NCBI RefSeq assembly: GCF_003173335.1
Contig: NZ_QGMZ01000041.1
Location: forward strand, 1-55,522
Direction of reading: 5' to 3'
DNA from: Methanospirillum stamsii
GTDB taxonomy: Archaea; Halobacteriota; Methanomicrobia; Methanomicrobiales; Methanospirillaceae
DNA: 55,522 nt
Shown here: piece after piece, positions 8,868 to 17,779 of the stretch
Layout: each line of letters opens with the position of its first letter
Position numbering within the stretch: the stretch's first letter is position 1
Made by a program: the position numbers and the translations under genes
Notes under the pieces: generated by a model
Seen by the model: only the letters and a program-made list of their open reading frames with translations
Told to the model about the DNA's origin: nothing
The model's database searches: none

Positions 8868-9671
8868 ATGGTATTTCCAGCGATTTTAGATAAATTATCT
8901 CAGTTATTCAAAATTAGCATTAATATTGATAAATCCACGCACATTCAAATAAACAGCAATAACAAAATAACTGATAAGTATATTTTTTTTGAAGATGATA
9001 ATGTTCTCTCCATCAATCTCAATCAATTATCTTCAGAAGAAAAGGAACAATTAAGGCAGATTCTTCAAAATTCTGTTGATAATGGTGTTCCATTATTAGA
9101 AGAAAATGCCCGGGAAAGAACTGAAGATATCTTTTTAAAAGAACATTCTTCTGAAGAAACGGATGTTCTCGGTTTTTTTAAAGGAAAGATCCCTGATGAT
9201 GATTATACTGCTTTACGTGCCTCTCTCTATTTAAGAAGCAGATTTAAAGAACGAGCAACCAGACCGGTAATTGATGAACTTAAAATGGAGATCATTCAAA
9301 AGTATGGAAGAAGAGGAAGAAACATCAGTGATCTCTGTAGTGCCGGCTATTTTGATGCACTAAAAGAAATTGCAGAAAATCTGCATAAAAATACATTTTT
9401 AGAATTTTATGAAGAAATTGTAGGAAAAGGTGCATTTACTATTTTTGTATCTGAAAGAACAACATCTAAACAATTAATCCAGGATATCAATAAGAGAATT
9501 ACAACTAATAGAAGATATGGTGGAACGGGAATTCTTCAGATACATGGAATTGGGAGAAAAAATATTGAGACGATAAAAATTGCAATGGATGATATCGAAG
9601 AGATATTTCAAAATATTACCCTGAATACCCGATTGGATAACCGGGTAATGGTTGTAACAATTAAATTCTAG
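8868..9671 (+). CDS. Hypothetical protein (267 aa), second gene of unknown cassette between array 1 and cas1
   Basis: I do not recognise this protein. The first 50 residues are Asn/Ile-rich and probably beta (FKISINIDKSTHIQINSN). Next comes an acidic helix (LSSEEKEQLRQILQN) and a basic helical middle (YLRSRFKERATRPVIDELKM, EIIQKYGRRGRNISDL). Near residue 223 there is a segment reminiscent of a helix-hairpin-helix turn (ILQIHGIGRKNIETIKIAMD), which could contact nucleic acid. It starts directly after the stop of the 83-aa gene. The AT-rich, Asn/Ile/Lys-heavy composition differs from the flanking cas genes and suggests separate acquisition. No nuclease motif is convincing. Confidence 0.65.
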   Translation: MVFPAILDKLSQLFKISINIDKSTHIQINSNNKITDKYIFFEDDNVLSINLNQLSSEEKEQLRQILQNSVDNGVPLLEENARERTEDIFLKEHSSEETDVLGFFKGKIPDDDYTALRASLYLRSRFKERATRPVIDELKMEIIQKYGRRGRNISDLCSAGYFDALKEIAENLHKNTFLEFYEEIVGKGAFTIFVSERTTSKQLIQDINKRITTNRRYGGTGILQIHGIGRKNIETIKIAMDDIEEIFQNITLNTRLDNRVMVVTIKF

Positions 9672-9768
9672 TTTTAAATAAATATGGGTGGCATAGCCAC
9701 TCATGGAAATATCATTCAATTATCATTTTCCAGGCAGACTTTATCTGTCATGAGATCTTTTTTCTGTT

Positions 9769-10770
9769 ATGTCTGATCGGTCTGATCTGGTGATTAACGG
9801 GTACGGAGCCAGTGTCCGGAAGAAATCAAATCGTTTTATCATTGAAAATGAGGGAGAGAAATATGAGTTTGCCGCCTCACAAATCGGACAGCTTCTGGTA
9901 ACCGGTTCAGCATTAATCTCTTCTGATGCACTGAAACTTGCTGCAGATGAAGGAATTGATCTGGTTGTCTGCACAAAAAGTGGTGATCCCTCCTGCCGGA
10001 TTGTTCCTTGTCATGGAAAAGGAATTGCAACAGTCCGGAGAAACCAGATTACAGCAGCAGGAACAGAGGCCGGGTATTCCCTTGTAGCCATAATTCTTCG
10101 TGCAAAAATCCAGCATGTGGGGAGGTTTCTGAGAATCATCGGAAAAAGGCGTGAAAACCCGGATTTGATAACCGAAGGTGAGGCTGTTGAGAGAATAGCA
10201 CAACAGATTCCGGAGGCCGGACTTCTAAAAGAATTATCCGAAACTCTCAGGGGGATAGAAGGACAGGCATCTCACCGTTATTTTTCTGCATTAACAGATG
10301 TTATCCCTGCAGAATTGTATCATGGTCATCGTTCTCAACACCCTGCAACAGATGTATTCAATGCATATCTGAATTATGGATATGGTATTCTCTATAATGA
10401 AGTGGAAACTGCCTGTATCCTGGCAGGTCTTGACCCCTATGCTGGTTTTTTGCATGGAGATCGGTACGGAAACAAAGCTCTTGTGTATGACCTGATTGAG
10501 CAGTTCAGACAACCAATAATCGATCACGTGGTGGTAACCCTGGCGGTGAGAGAGCAGATGGATTCTTCGGATATTGATGAGAAAGGATGGCTGGTTGCCG
10601 ACGCCAGACGCCGGGCTATTACTGCTGTTATTGGAAGACTTGATGATGAACGTGATATACAGGGCAAAAAAACCAGCTTTCGATCTTTTATCCGTGACAA
10701 TATCCGAAAAGCTGGTCATACCCTGTCCGGAACCGGGGTATACCATCCGCTGGACTGGCGGTGGCGATGA
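9769..10770 (+). CDS. cas1: CRISPR-associated integrase Cas1
   Basis: A full-length (333 aa) Cas1. The N-terminal beta domain runs over about 1-85, and the helical catalytic domain holds the metal ligands Glu164 (GIEGQASHRYF), His229 (AGFLHGDRYGNKALVYDL) and Asp241. Cas1 with Cas2 integrates new spacers at the leader end of arrays. The ATG at 9769 follows an AT-rich gap of about 97 bases after the unknown cassette. Its stop overlaps cas2 (ATGA). No cas4 or reverse transcriptase gene is present nearby. Both arrays, with matching leaders, are probable substrates. Confidence 0.97.
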   Translation: MSDRSDLVINGYGASVRKKSNRFIIENEGEKYEFAASQIGQLLVTGSALISSDALKLAADEGIDLVVCTKSGDPSCRIVPCHGKGIATVRRNQITAAGTEAGYSLVAIILRAKIQHVGRFLRIIGKRRENPDLITEGEAVERIAQQIPEAGLLKELSETLRGIEGQASHRYFSALTDVIPAELYHGHRSQHPATDVFNAYLNYGYGILYNEVETACILAGLDPYAGFLHGDRYGNKALVYDLIEQFRQPIIDHVVVTLAVREQMDSSDIDEKGWLVADARRRAITAVIGRLDDERDIQGKKTSFRSFIRDNIRKAGHTLSGTGVYHPLDWRWR

Positions 10771-11069
10771 TGCTGGCCTGGATTTTGTACGATATTACGG
10801 AGGATAAAATCCGAAACAAGATTGCAGCTCTCTGTAAGGATTATGGATTTGTAAGATATCAGAAGAGTGTTTTTTGTGGAGAGACCGAGGATCGGATCCT
10901 GAAAATTCTTGTCAGCAAGATTTCTGATGTGATGCTGGCTGCAGAAGAGAAAGAGGATAGTGTCTTGATATTTACCGTATGCGATACCTGTATGAAAAAC
11001 CGGCTTGAGGTAGGGAAAAAACTGGATCCTGACTCGTTTAAAATTCCCCGATTGATCATCATCGGATAA
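10767..11069 (+). CDS. cas2: CRISPR-associated protein Cas2
   Basis: A ferredoxin-fold protein of 100 residues starting MLAWILYDITEDKIRNKIAA, with the conserved Asp after the first strand (LYDI) and YGFVRYQKSVFCG, both typical of Cas2. It bridges two Cas1 dimers during spacer integration. The ATG at 10767 overlaps the cas1 stop by 4 bases and is preferred to a GTG at 10761. A Cys-x-x-Cys (CDTC) near the C-terminus is a small peculiarity. A long spacer of about 880 bases follows. Confidence 0.95.
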   Translation: MMLAWILYDITEDKIRNKIAALCKDYGFVRYQKSVFCGETEDRILKILVSKISDVMLAAEEKEDSVLIFTVCDTCMKNRLEVGKKLDPDSFKIPRLIIIG

Positions 11070-11695
11070 TGTGTTTAACAGATAAAAAATTCTTTTCATG
11101 TCTACAATTCATAGAGAGGCTCATTATGGAATAATAAAGATGTAAAGTCCGATTAAACAAAAATAAGGATAATTTAGGTTATAAAAATCAAAAATAAGAG
11201 TAGAATGTCGAGATTTCTACCTCTCATTTAGAAGCCCGCTATCCCCCTATCTTTTTTCAGTTGATACTTTATATGTCCGGTTAGGAGAAACGATATAACC
11301 CCTTTATAAAAACAAGCATCTTGCAGATATTGTCAAAAAAAGCGTGAATTATCTGTCTTTAGCCGGTCTACTTTTCTTCATATAAAAATAGACGTATTTT
11401 CTGAAAATATGAGCATATTGGGCTGATTTGTATAACGAAAAATCGGGAAATTTGATTTGTCAATTATATTAGTTAATAAGACAAGGAATAATACTCTTTT
11501 CAAATATCTCTCATAACCAAAACATTTTTTATGGATTAATCATATACTTCTATTGCTACTAAGTAATCATAGTGGATACTATTTTCAGTCGATATCAGAT
11601 TTATTACCTCATATCGGTAAAAGAGACCTTATTTTCATGAACTGACCACTGCATCTCATTTGTTATTAATTATTTCATAGTTCATTTTGCACCAG

Positions 11696-11703
11696 TATAT
11701 AAA
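11696..11703 (+). promoter_or_regulatory. Candidate TATA box for the csm operon
   Basis: TATATAAA followed by GGATTGCG is the best archaeal box-A-like sequence in the spacer. Transcription would start near 11725-11730, leaving a 5' untranslated region of about 150 bases or more before cas10. A weaker alternative is the TTTAAATTTATG run near 11846-11856. Confidence 0.35.
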
Positions 11704-11887
11704 GGATTGCGCAGAAGAAAATTAATTCATTATTTTCGAGATTTACATCATTATCATACTGAATTCATGAAAAAAAGGGTTTCAGGTATTTCAAAAACAA
11801 GACCTAATACTGTTTGTAGAAATATTGCCTGACTGAAAAATCTGTTTAAATTTATGATTATTTAGAAAAAGGAGGAGATATCTCTGA

Positions 11888-11926
11888 ATGAAGGTAAAAA
11901 TTCAAATGGTACCCCTTTATCGGTAA
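11888..11926 (+). other. Possible 12-codon leader frame with strong ribosome site ahead of cas10
   Basis: ATG at 11888 encodes MKVKIQMVPLYR and stops at 11924-11926, 20 bases before the GTG assigned to cas10. GGAGGAG at 11871-11877 is correctly spaced for this ATG (10 bases) and also for an in-frame CTG at 11884 that would extend cas10 by 21 residues. Either a leader peptide coupled to cas10, or a rare CTG start of cas10, would account for the ribosome site. Confidence 0.3.
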
Positions 11927-11946
11927 TACCAGACAATCATTCACAT

Positions 11947-14406
11947 GTGGAATCAGTTGCCCGAATTGTTGTAATGGCAGCCCTCTTCCATGATATTGGC
12001 AAATTCATGCAACGGGCGAAGATCTCTCCGGATAGCCGGTATGATAAGTATGATCAAAATGAGATCGGTTATAACGGAGCCCATGCAAAAGGAAGTGCAG
12101 ATTTTGTTGCCCGTTACCTGAAGGATCCGGTGATTGAAGACCTGGTCTTATATCATCACAATCCGTCAAAGTCTTCACATCCGGATCTTGCTACCGTGGT
12201 ACAGAAGGCTGACCATCTTTCATCCGCTATTGACCGGAAAGGCAGAGAGGGTACTGGAAATGTACTGGAAGAACCGCTACAATCGGTATTTCCGAGACTT
12301 CTTCAACCAGAAGGCAGTTCTGTTGAAAACCGGTATTATCCCCTGAATTCTGTTCGAATTGATAAAGGTGCATTTCCTGTTAAAAAGCAGGATCTTGGCC
12401 GATGGAATCTGGTTGATGATTACAAGGCGATGTGGAAACAGTTTATTGGAGGGATTGAACAAATCCCTTCCCCGGCACCGGTAAGTTCGGTGCTATCACT
12501 GCTTAAATTGTATACTTCATCAATTCCATCAGCAGTATATGTGAATGAACCGGACATTCCACTCTACGATCATGCGAAAACGACAGCTGCAATTGCCCAC
12601 TGTCTTCTTGAAGGTGAGAAAGAAAAACCATTTCTTCTGGTCCAGGGAGATCTTTCCGGGATACAGAATTTCATATTTGCAACGGTAATCCCTGAACAGG
12701 CAAGGAAAGGTACTGCAAAGCGTCTCCGGGGCAGATCATTCTGGCTCTCCCTATTCATGGATGCGGTAGCTGAAGAGATAAAAGCAGAATGTAACCTTTT
12801 TGAACCCTCAGTGCTCTGGAACACCGGAGGAAAATTTCTTCTTCTTGTACCAAACACGAAGAAAAACCAGGAACAGATCTCCTATGTAAGCAGAAAAGTA
12901 AACGAACTGCTCCTTAGGAAATACGGTGGTCTTCTCAGTCTTGCACTGGTGATTCATCCGGTTGGTGAAGACGGGATTTTGTCATTTTCACAGGCTCTTG
13001 ATGAACTGGCTGTACTAAGTAGCGAGAAGAAGAAACAGAAATTCCTGGATTGTGGACTTTGCTTTGGAGCAGAGGATGAAGTCCGGCCCTTGAGCGAGTT
13101 TTGTGATGTATGTGGTCACCCTCACAACCAGGCTCAATGTCCGGAATGTCTTCGGTTCGTAGATATCGGAACGAAAATTGCCAGAGCAAAATGGATGCTG
13201 AAAGGTGAAGGACACAGTATCAGTTTTTCTGATCTTGGACTTCGGACAAGTTACGACCTGGTGAGTTCTCTTCCGGCTGACATAAAAGCACAGGTTATTA
13301 CTCTGAATAATACTAACTTGGGAGATATTCAGTTTAAAAACAGATCCGGGTGCGGGTTCATGTTTCTTGGAAACACGGTGCCTCTTGATCAAAATGATGT
13401 CCTCTCTTTTAGTGAGATGGCTCAGTTCTCAAACGGAGTTCCAAGACTTGGATACATCAAGGCAGATGTGGATAATCTTGGAAAACTCATCGCCCGAGGT
13501 CTTCCTAAAGATGACCGGACAATCTCACGGATACATACCATAAGTAACCAGCTCCAGTTCTTCTTTGCCGGATACTTAAACCAGATCTGTGATGAATTTG
13601 TGGTGTATCCTTCTCTCTGTTCCAAGTGTCTTGAACAGGTAAAGGAGAAAAAGGGAAGGGAAATTGTTCTCTTCACCGAGGTTGACGATACCGAAAAACC
13701 GGTGGAATCTACCTGGTATGAGGTAGATAAACCCTGTGAAGCATGTAAAAAGAAAGCCGTGAATTCATGTTACATTACCTATTCCGGGGGGGATGATCTT
13801 CTCATCATCGGGCCATGGGATACGGCCATCCGGCTTTCAAACCGAATTTATGAAGAGTTCAGACGGTTTACCTGTGAAAATCCAAACATTACTCTTTCTG
13901 CAGGAATTGCTATCGTATCACACCGGCTTCCGGTATCAAGAGCAGTAAATATTGCAGAAGAACTCCTCGAAGAAGCTAAAGGATACCATTCTGGCATTGT
14001 ATCTAAAAATCATGTATCTCTCTTTGATGAGTGTCTGCCCTGGAGAGAAGGAATGGGTGATCGGGGATTATCGTCACTTATAGACATCACCGACCAGATG
14101 ATAGATGCTGTGAATAACAAGAAAATTTCCAAAGGTATGGTTTATTCACTTCTTACTCTCTGGAACCAGACGTATGGAGATATCGTGGATATGAGCCATA
14201 AAACCAGAACTGATACCCGGTTAAGCCGCAAACGGTATCTTCCGCACCTGAAATATCTCATGAAACGCAACATCGAGGACAGGCATCGTCAGGGAGTAGA
14301 AGAACTGATAAATCCGGTTTTCCCCTGGATCAAACTTCCGGTATACTGGACAAGTCTTGCATTACGAACAGATGATAAGAAAAAAACAGGTAAGATAAGA
14401 GGTTAA
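11947..14406 (+). CDS. cas10: Cas10/Csm1, large subunit of the type III-A effector complex
   Basis: From the GTG at 11947 (819 aa) the order is: HD nuclease domain with His15-Asp16 in FHDIGKF and a later YHHNPSK; a first palm-like domain with LVQGDLSGIQNFIF; a zinc ribbon (CGLCFGAEDE, CDVCGHPHNQAQCPEC); and a second palm domain with the cyclase motif GGDD at 614-617 (YSGGDDLLII). It cuts single-stranded DNA with HD and makes cyclic oligoadenylates with GGDD on target RNA binding. The motifs are intact, so signalling to both CARF proteins is expected. The GTG has no ribosome site; see the GGAGGAG before CTG 11884. csm2 begins directly after its stop. Confidence 0.95.
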   Translation: MESVARIVVMAALFHDIGKFMQRAKISPDSRYDKYDQNEIGYNGAHAKGSADFVARYLKDPVIEDLVLYHHNPSKSSHPDLATVVQKADHLSSAIDRKGREGTGNVLEEPLQSVFPRLLQPEGSSVENRYYPLNSVRIDKGAFPVKKQDLGRWNLVDDYKAMWKQFIGGIEQIPSPAPVSSVLSLLKLYTSSIPSAVYVNEPDIPLYDHAKTTAAIAHCLLEGEKEKPFLLVQGDLSGIQNFIFATVIPEQARKGTAKRLRGRSFWLSLFMDAVAEEIKAECNLFEPSVLWNTGGKFLLLVPNTKKNQEQISYVSRKVNELLLRKYGGLLSLALVIHPVGEDGILSFSQALDELAVLSSEKKKQKFLDCGLCFGAEDEVRPLSEFCDVCGHPHNQAQCPECLRFVDIGTKIARAKWMLKGEGHSISFSDLGLRTSYDLVSSLPADIKAQVITLNNTNLGDIQFKNRSGCGFMFLGNTVPLDQNDVLSFSEMAQFSNGVPRLGYIKADVDNLGKLIARGLPKDDRTISRIHTISNQLQFFFAGYLNQICDEFVVYPSLCSKCLEQVKEKKGREIVLFTEVDDTEKPVESTWYEVDKPCEACKKKAVNSCYITYSGGDDLLIIGPWDTAIRLSNRIYEEFRRFTCENPNITLSAGIAIVSHRLPVSRAVNIAEELLEEAKGYHSGIVSKNHVSLFDECLPWREGMGDRGLSSLIDITDQMIDAVNNKKISKGMVYSLLTLWNQTYGDIVDMSHKTRTDTRLSRKRYLPHLKYLMKRNIEDRHRQGVEELINPVFPWIKLPVYWTSLALRTDDKKKTGKIRG

Positions 14407-14940
14407 ATGATGACCGAAAGACCAAAATGGAATAAAGGAACAGGAAATAATTATCAGTCTAATTCACCTGGTTACAATAAAAGCTATCAAAAACCATATA
14501 AAAAAGATGTGAATGATTCTTATTTTTCAGATATAATTGAAAAGGAACTTGAAAAAATCCGAAATATAACTCATCTCTCTGAATTAAATATTAACGAAGT
14601 GACCCGGGAGAATGGGATAGCAGAAACATTAGCTAAGAGTTTCAAAGAAGACCTCAATAGTAACCAACTGAGAAAAATATTTGATACCATAATAAGTAAT
14701 CAGGAACGTCTGAAAAATTATGGCTGGGAAGCAATTGAATCGGATTTTTACATGATTCGTCCGAATCTTGCCTATGCTAAAGCAAGAAATTTAATTCCGG
14801 AGGGTTTTTTCCTTCTTGTTGAATTGTGTTGTAAAAAAATTAGAGTTACTGATGATCTAAAACAAACAATAAAAAATTATGATCGTTTTGTTGAATTAAT
14901 GCAAGCCATAGTGGCATATAATAAATATCATAAGAATTAG
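14407..14940 (+). CDS. csm2: Csm2, small subunit of the type III-A complex
   Basis: The helical C-terminal 130 residues match Csm2 (NQLRKIFDTIISNQERLKN, IRPNLAYAKARNLIP, FVELMQAIVAYNKYH). Csm2 forms the inner filament along the crRNA-target duplex with Cas10. At 177 aa it is longer than usual; the first 35 residues are a disordered Asn/Ser/Tyr/Lys/Gly-rich tail (KGTGNNYQSNSPGYNKSYQ). ATGATG starts immediately after the cas10 stop, so either ATG could be used. It is more AT-rich than csm4 and csm5, like csm3. Confidence 0.9.
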   Translation: MMTERPKWNKGTGNNYQSNSPGYNKSYQKPYKKDVNDSYFSDIIEKELEKIRNITHLSELNINEVTRENGIAETLAKSFKEDLNSNQLRKIFDTIISNQERLKNYGWEAIESDFYMIRPNLAYAKARNLIPEGFFLLVELCCKKIRVTDDLKQTIKNYDRFVELMQAIVAYNKYHKN

Positions 14941-14951
14941 GAGTGAATCAG

Positions 14952-15680
14952 ATGGAATTAATAAAAAATTATCTTATTCGTGGAAAAATTGTTTGTGAAA
15001 CAGGACTTCATATAGGTGGTTTATCAGAAGCTCTGAAAATAGGTGGAACCGATTCTCCAGTGATAATGAATAGGATGACAAACAAGCCATATATTCCGGG
15101 TTCATCCATAAAGGGAAAAATGCGTTCATTGCTTGAGTTAAAGCACGGAAATTTATGGTTACATCCAGATGGCAAGGTTCATTCCTGTAAAGATTTGAAT
15201 TGTAATCTTTGTGTATCATTTGGTCGTTCAGCAACAGATGATGTAAAAAGCGGACCAACGAGGTTAATAGTCAGAGATTCTCATCCAACTCTGGAAACAA
15301 TAGAAAAATGGGATAACAATGATGACGTTCTCCATGGTACCGAAGTGAAAGGTGAAAATGTTCTCAATCGTCTTACTTCAAGTGCTAATCCCCGATTCAT
15401 AGAACGTGTCCCTGCAGGTTCAGCTTTTGGTTTTGAGATGGTCTTTTCGATTTACGATCCTGCGGATGAAGACCGATTAAAACTGGTCTTTGAAGCAATG
15501 ACACTCCTAGAGGATAATTATCTGGGTGGTTATGGAAGTCGTGGTTCCGGAAAGATAACATTCAGTGATATTGAACTTCTGGAAAAAATTTCTGATGATT
15601 ATAAGACCGGAAAGGACTGGCATCCGTATGAAAAGGTGTCCGGAGCTGACAGCGTCCATGAGATTCTTGAACGGTTGTAA
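14952..15680 (+). CDS. csm3: Csm3, backbone RAMP subunit and target-RNA nuclease
   Basis: A single RAMP domain with GLHIGG at 18-23, the loop GGTDSPVI holding the presumed catalytic Asp34 (equivalent to Asp33 of characterised Csm3), YIPGSSIKGKMRSLLE, and the glycine-rich GGYGSRGSGK near the C-terminus. Repeated copies coat the crRNA and cut target RNA at 6-base intervals. The ATG at 14952 is preferred to the GTG at 14943 because GGAGTG (14940-14945) is then a well-placed ribosome site overlapping the csm2 stop. A Cys-rich insert (SCKDLNCNLC) may bind a metal. Confidence 0.94.
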   Translation: MELIKNYLIRGKIVCETGLHIGGLSEALKIGGTDSPVIMNRMTNKPYIPGSSIKGKMRSLLELKHGNLWLHPDGKVHSCKDLNCNLCVSFGRSATDDVKSGPTRLIVRDSHPTLETIEKWDNNDDVLHGTEVKGENVLNRLTSSANPRFIERVPAGSAFGFEMVFSIYDPADEDRLKLVFEAMTLLEDNYLGGYGSRGSGKITFSDIELLEKISDDYKTGKDWHPYEKVSGADSVHEILERL

Positions 15681-15695
15681 CCCGGAGGCTGACCC

Positions 15696-16628
15696 ATGCA
15701 GGCAGTCTACCTGAAACCCTGTTCCACATTTCCGGCAACCATTCATTCAAATACCCTCTTTGGAGCTATATGCAGGACGATGGATGAACTTGGTTATGAT
15801 ACCGGAGGGTTTATCGAACGATTTTCTAAGAATCCCCCTCTTGAAATTAGTTCCTGTTTCCCGTATATTGATACCGAATCCGGAAAATCTCATCTGTTTC
15901 CAATGCCTCATCTTCCTCCGACCGGAAATTCTGGTGCAGAATTTGAAACCTTGAAAAAGCTGAAAAAGATCCAGTATGTTGATGAACAGGCATTTATGGA
16001 GATGGTATCCGGAGTATTGAAGATTTCTGATATCCTTACACTCCTGGAGAAATCAGAAGAAACAGATTCAAAGATCTTTTCACGATCCGGATCCCTGAAA
16101 GGGTGTTCGTCTGCAGTTGTTGATATTCCTCATAACCAGATTAACCGGTTATCCTCCGCATCAGAACAGTTCTTTCACACGAGTGGGATGCAGTTCCATG
16201 ATGGCGGGTTATTTTTCCTTATCCGGTACCATGACCGGGATTGCGAAGAGGCGGTTCATGCTTCGCTTCGTCTTATGGCAGACCGGGGAATTGGGCAACG
16301 GGTTTCATCCGGACAGGGCCATTTTGATCTGTCCTTTGGAGAGATTGATATTCCGGATAACCGGAATGCACCATACCTTACGACTCTTTCACGGTTTATG
16401 CCCAGGGATATTTCTCCGTTTGGGAATAAGATCTGGTATGACCTGGTTACAATCAGGGGAAGAAGTACTGATGGTGTGATGAAAAAACGGGTGATGATGC
16501 TTGGTGAAGGTTCTGTCTTTTCCAATGTTCCGGAAGGCTTTTCAGGACAGATTGCAACCGTTCGTTCAGATCCACCGGTGATTGAGTACGGACTTCCGTT
16601 TCTTGTTGGTATGGGGTGTTTATCATGA
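15696..16628 (+). CDS. csm4: Csm4, RAMP subunit capping the crRNA 5' end
   Basis: A 310-residue RAMP protein with the family N-terminus AVYLKPCSTFPATIHSNTLF, the segment GAICRTMDELG, and a glycine loop DRGIGQRVSSGQGHFDL. Csm4 holds the 5' handle of the crRNA and joins Cas10 to the Csm3 backbone. GGAGG, 9 bases before the ATG, is a clear ribosome site, 15 bases after the csm3 stop. Its last bases overlap csm5 (ATGA). Confidence 0.9.
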   Translation: MQAVYLKPCSTFPATIHSNTLFGAICRTMDELGYDTGGFIERFSKNPPLEISSCFPYIDTESGKSHLFPMPHLPPTGNSGAEFETLKKLKKIQYVDEQAFMEMVSGVLKISDILTLLEKSEETDSKIFSRSGSLKGCSSAVVDIPHNQINRLSSASEQFFHTSGMQFHDGGLFFLIRYHDRDCEEAVHASLRLMADRGIGQRVSSGQGHFDLSFGEIDIPDNRNAPYLTTLSRFMPRDISPFGNKIWYDLVTIRGRSTDGVMKKRVMMLGEGSVFSNVPEGFSGQIATVRSDPPVIEYGLPFLVGMGCLS

Positions 16629-17779
16629 AAATTGCCCTTATTGCCAGAACTCCGGTCCATATCGGGACAGGTCAGACATATTTCCCGAATGAGTATGTTA
16701 CATCGACTGGAAAGAGTGGGGTAGGTTTTGTAAGCAGGATTGATATCCGGAAATTTTCATCGGTTCTTAATGAAGATCAGCGGGATTCGTTTATTGCAGA
16801 TCTTGATGAATCGTTTAAGATGACGGAGTTCTTTAAACAGAATAATCTGGTACCGAAGGATTTGAGAAGATACCTGGTGGAAAACCGGAGTGGCAATCAC
16901 AATCCGCAGGAAATCCGTGAATGTATCAAGACCAATAATATTCCGTATATTCCGGGCAGCAGTCTGAAAGGTGCCATACGGACTGCCCTTCTCTGGTGGT
17001 ATGCCAAGGATGATTCACGGTACACTGATAGTATTGAACAAGATCTTGAGAATGACCGGTATGGTAAAAAGAAACGGGCCATAGGGAGCGGGTATGTTGA
17101 CCGGGTCTTTGCCTGTAATTATCCGGGAAATAAGCCCGATCCAAAATATGATCTTCTTCGGTTTCTCCAGGTAAGCGATTGTATGCCGGTTGAGAATAAG
17201 ACGTCTATTGAGTCCATTATTACCTATTCTCTTCAGAATTCCGGCAACCTTCGACCGAAAAATTTTCAGATTTTTGCTGAATGTGTAAATGGATCTTTTT
17301 CCGGATCAATCGGTGGTCTTGACCAGATCAAAAAAGTTGCAACTCACCGGGATTTTCCCCAGTTAAAGGATAAAATATCCCTGTTAGGCATGGATTCTTT
17401 GTCTGATACAGGTGCTGTTCCTGCTCATCTCCAGAAGGTACTAAGTGAATGGAGCAGATGGTGTTTTTCAAAGGAACAAGATCTGGTGAGAGATGATGAT
17501 TCGTGTACGGATTATCTAAAGCCGGTTCAGTCATGGCTATCAGAATCTTCTCATATCCGGCTTGGGTTTGGAGTCGGGACATTATACCAGACGATGATCG
17601 GAATCCTCGAAGAGCAGGATCCGGATCTTGCTGTCCGGCTTATTGATACGTATAAACTTGCACGAGGTCACCCGGAACATAATGTGTATGATACGATTGA
17701 TCCGCCATATCCAAAGACCCTTGAATTCACCGCAAATGGAGATCCTTTAGGTTGGCTTTCCTGTTCATTTGAGGCATAA
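16625..17779 (+). CDS. csm5: Csm5, RAMP subunit at the crRNA 3' end
   Basis: A 384-residue RAMP with the conserved N-terminus ALIARTPVHIGTGQTYFPNE, the motif YIPGSSLKGAIRTALLWWY near residues 105-123, and the glycine-rich LGFGVGTLYQT in the second RAMP half. Csm5 caps the 3' side of the complex and recruits nucleases that trim the crRNA. The ATG at 16625 overlaps the csm4 stop and is preferred to an upstream GTG at 16616. The cas6 ATG follows its stop with no gap. Confidence 0.92.
   Translation: MKIALIARTPVHIGTGQTYFPNEYVTSTGKSGVGFVSRIDIRKFSSVLNEDQRDSFIADLDESFKMTEFFKQNNLVPKDLRRYLVENRSGNHNPQEIRECIKTNNIPYIPGSSLKGAIRTALLWWYAKDDSRYTDSIEQDLENDRYGKKKRAIGSGYVDRVFACNYPGNKPDPKYDLLRFLQVSDCMPVENKTSIESIITYSLQNSGNLRPKNFQIFAECVNGSFSGSIGGLDQIKKVATHRDFPQLKDKISLLGMDSLSDTGAVPAHLQKVLSEWSRWCFSKEQDLVRDDDSCTDYLKPVQSWLSESSHIRLGFGVGTLYQTMIGILEEQDPDLAVRLIDTYKLARGHPEHNVYDTIDPPYPKTLEFTANGDPLGWLSCSFEA

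Larger units (their letters stand above)
11070..11946. other. Long AT-rich spacer between cas2 and cas10, no clear gene
   Basis: About 880 bases without a convincing coding frame; both strands are broken by stops. A weak hairpin with arms TAGAA/TTCTA lies near 11202-11220 and may help end the cas1-cas2 transcript. A TATA-like box at 11696-11703 may drive the csm operon. Just before cas10 lies a strong ribosome site (GGAGGAG, 11871-11877) followed by a 12-codon frame (11888-11926). No CRISPR repeat or tRNA was seen. Confidence 0.6.

Noticed and set aside
16616-16624. Upstream GTG start of csm5 at 16616
   Set aside because: The ATG at 16625 overlaps the csm4 stop as ATGA, the usual pattern of this operon, and matches the family start.
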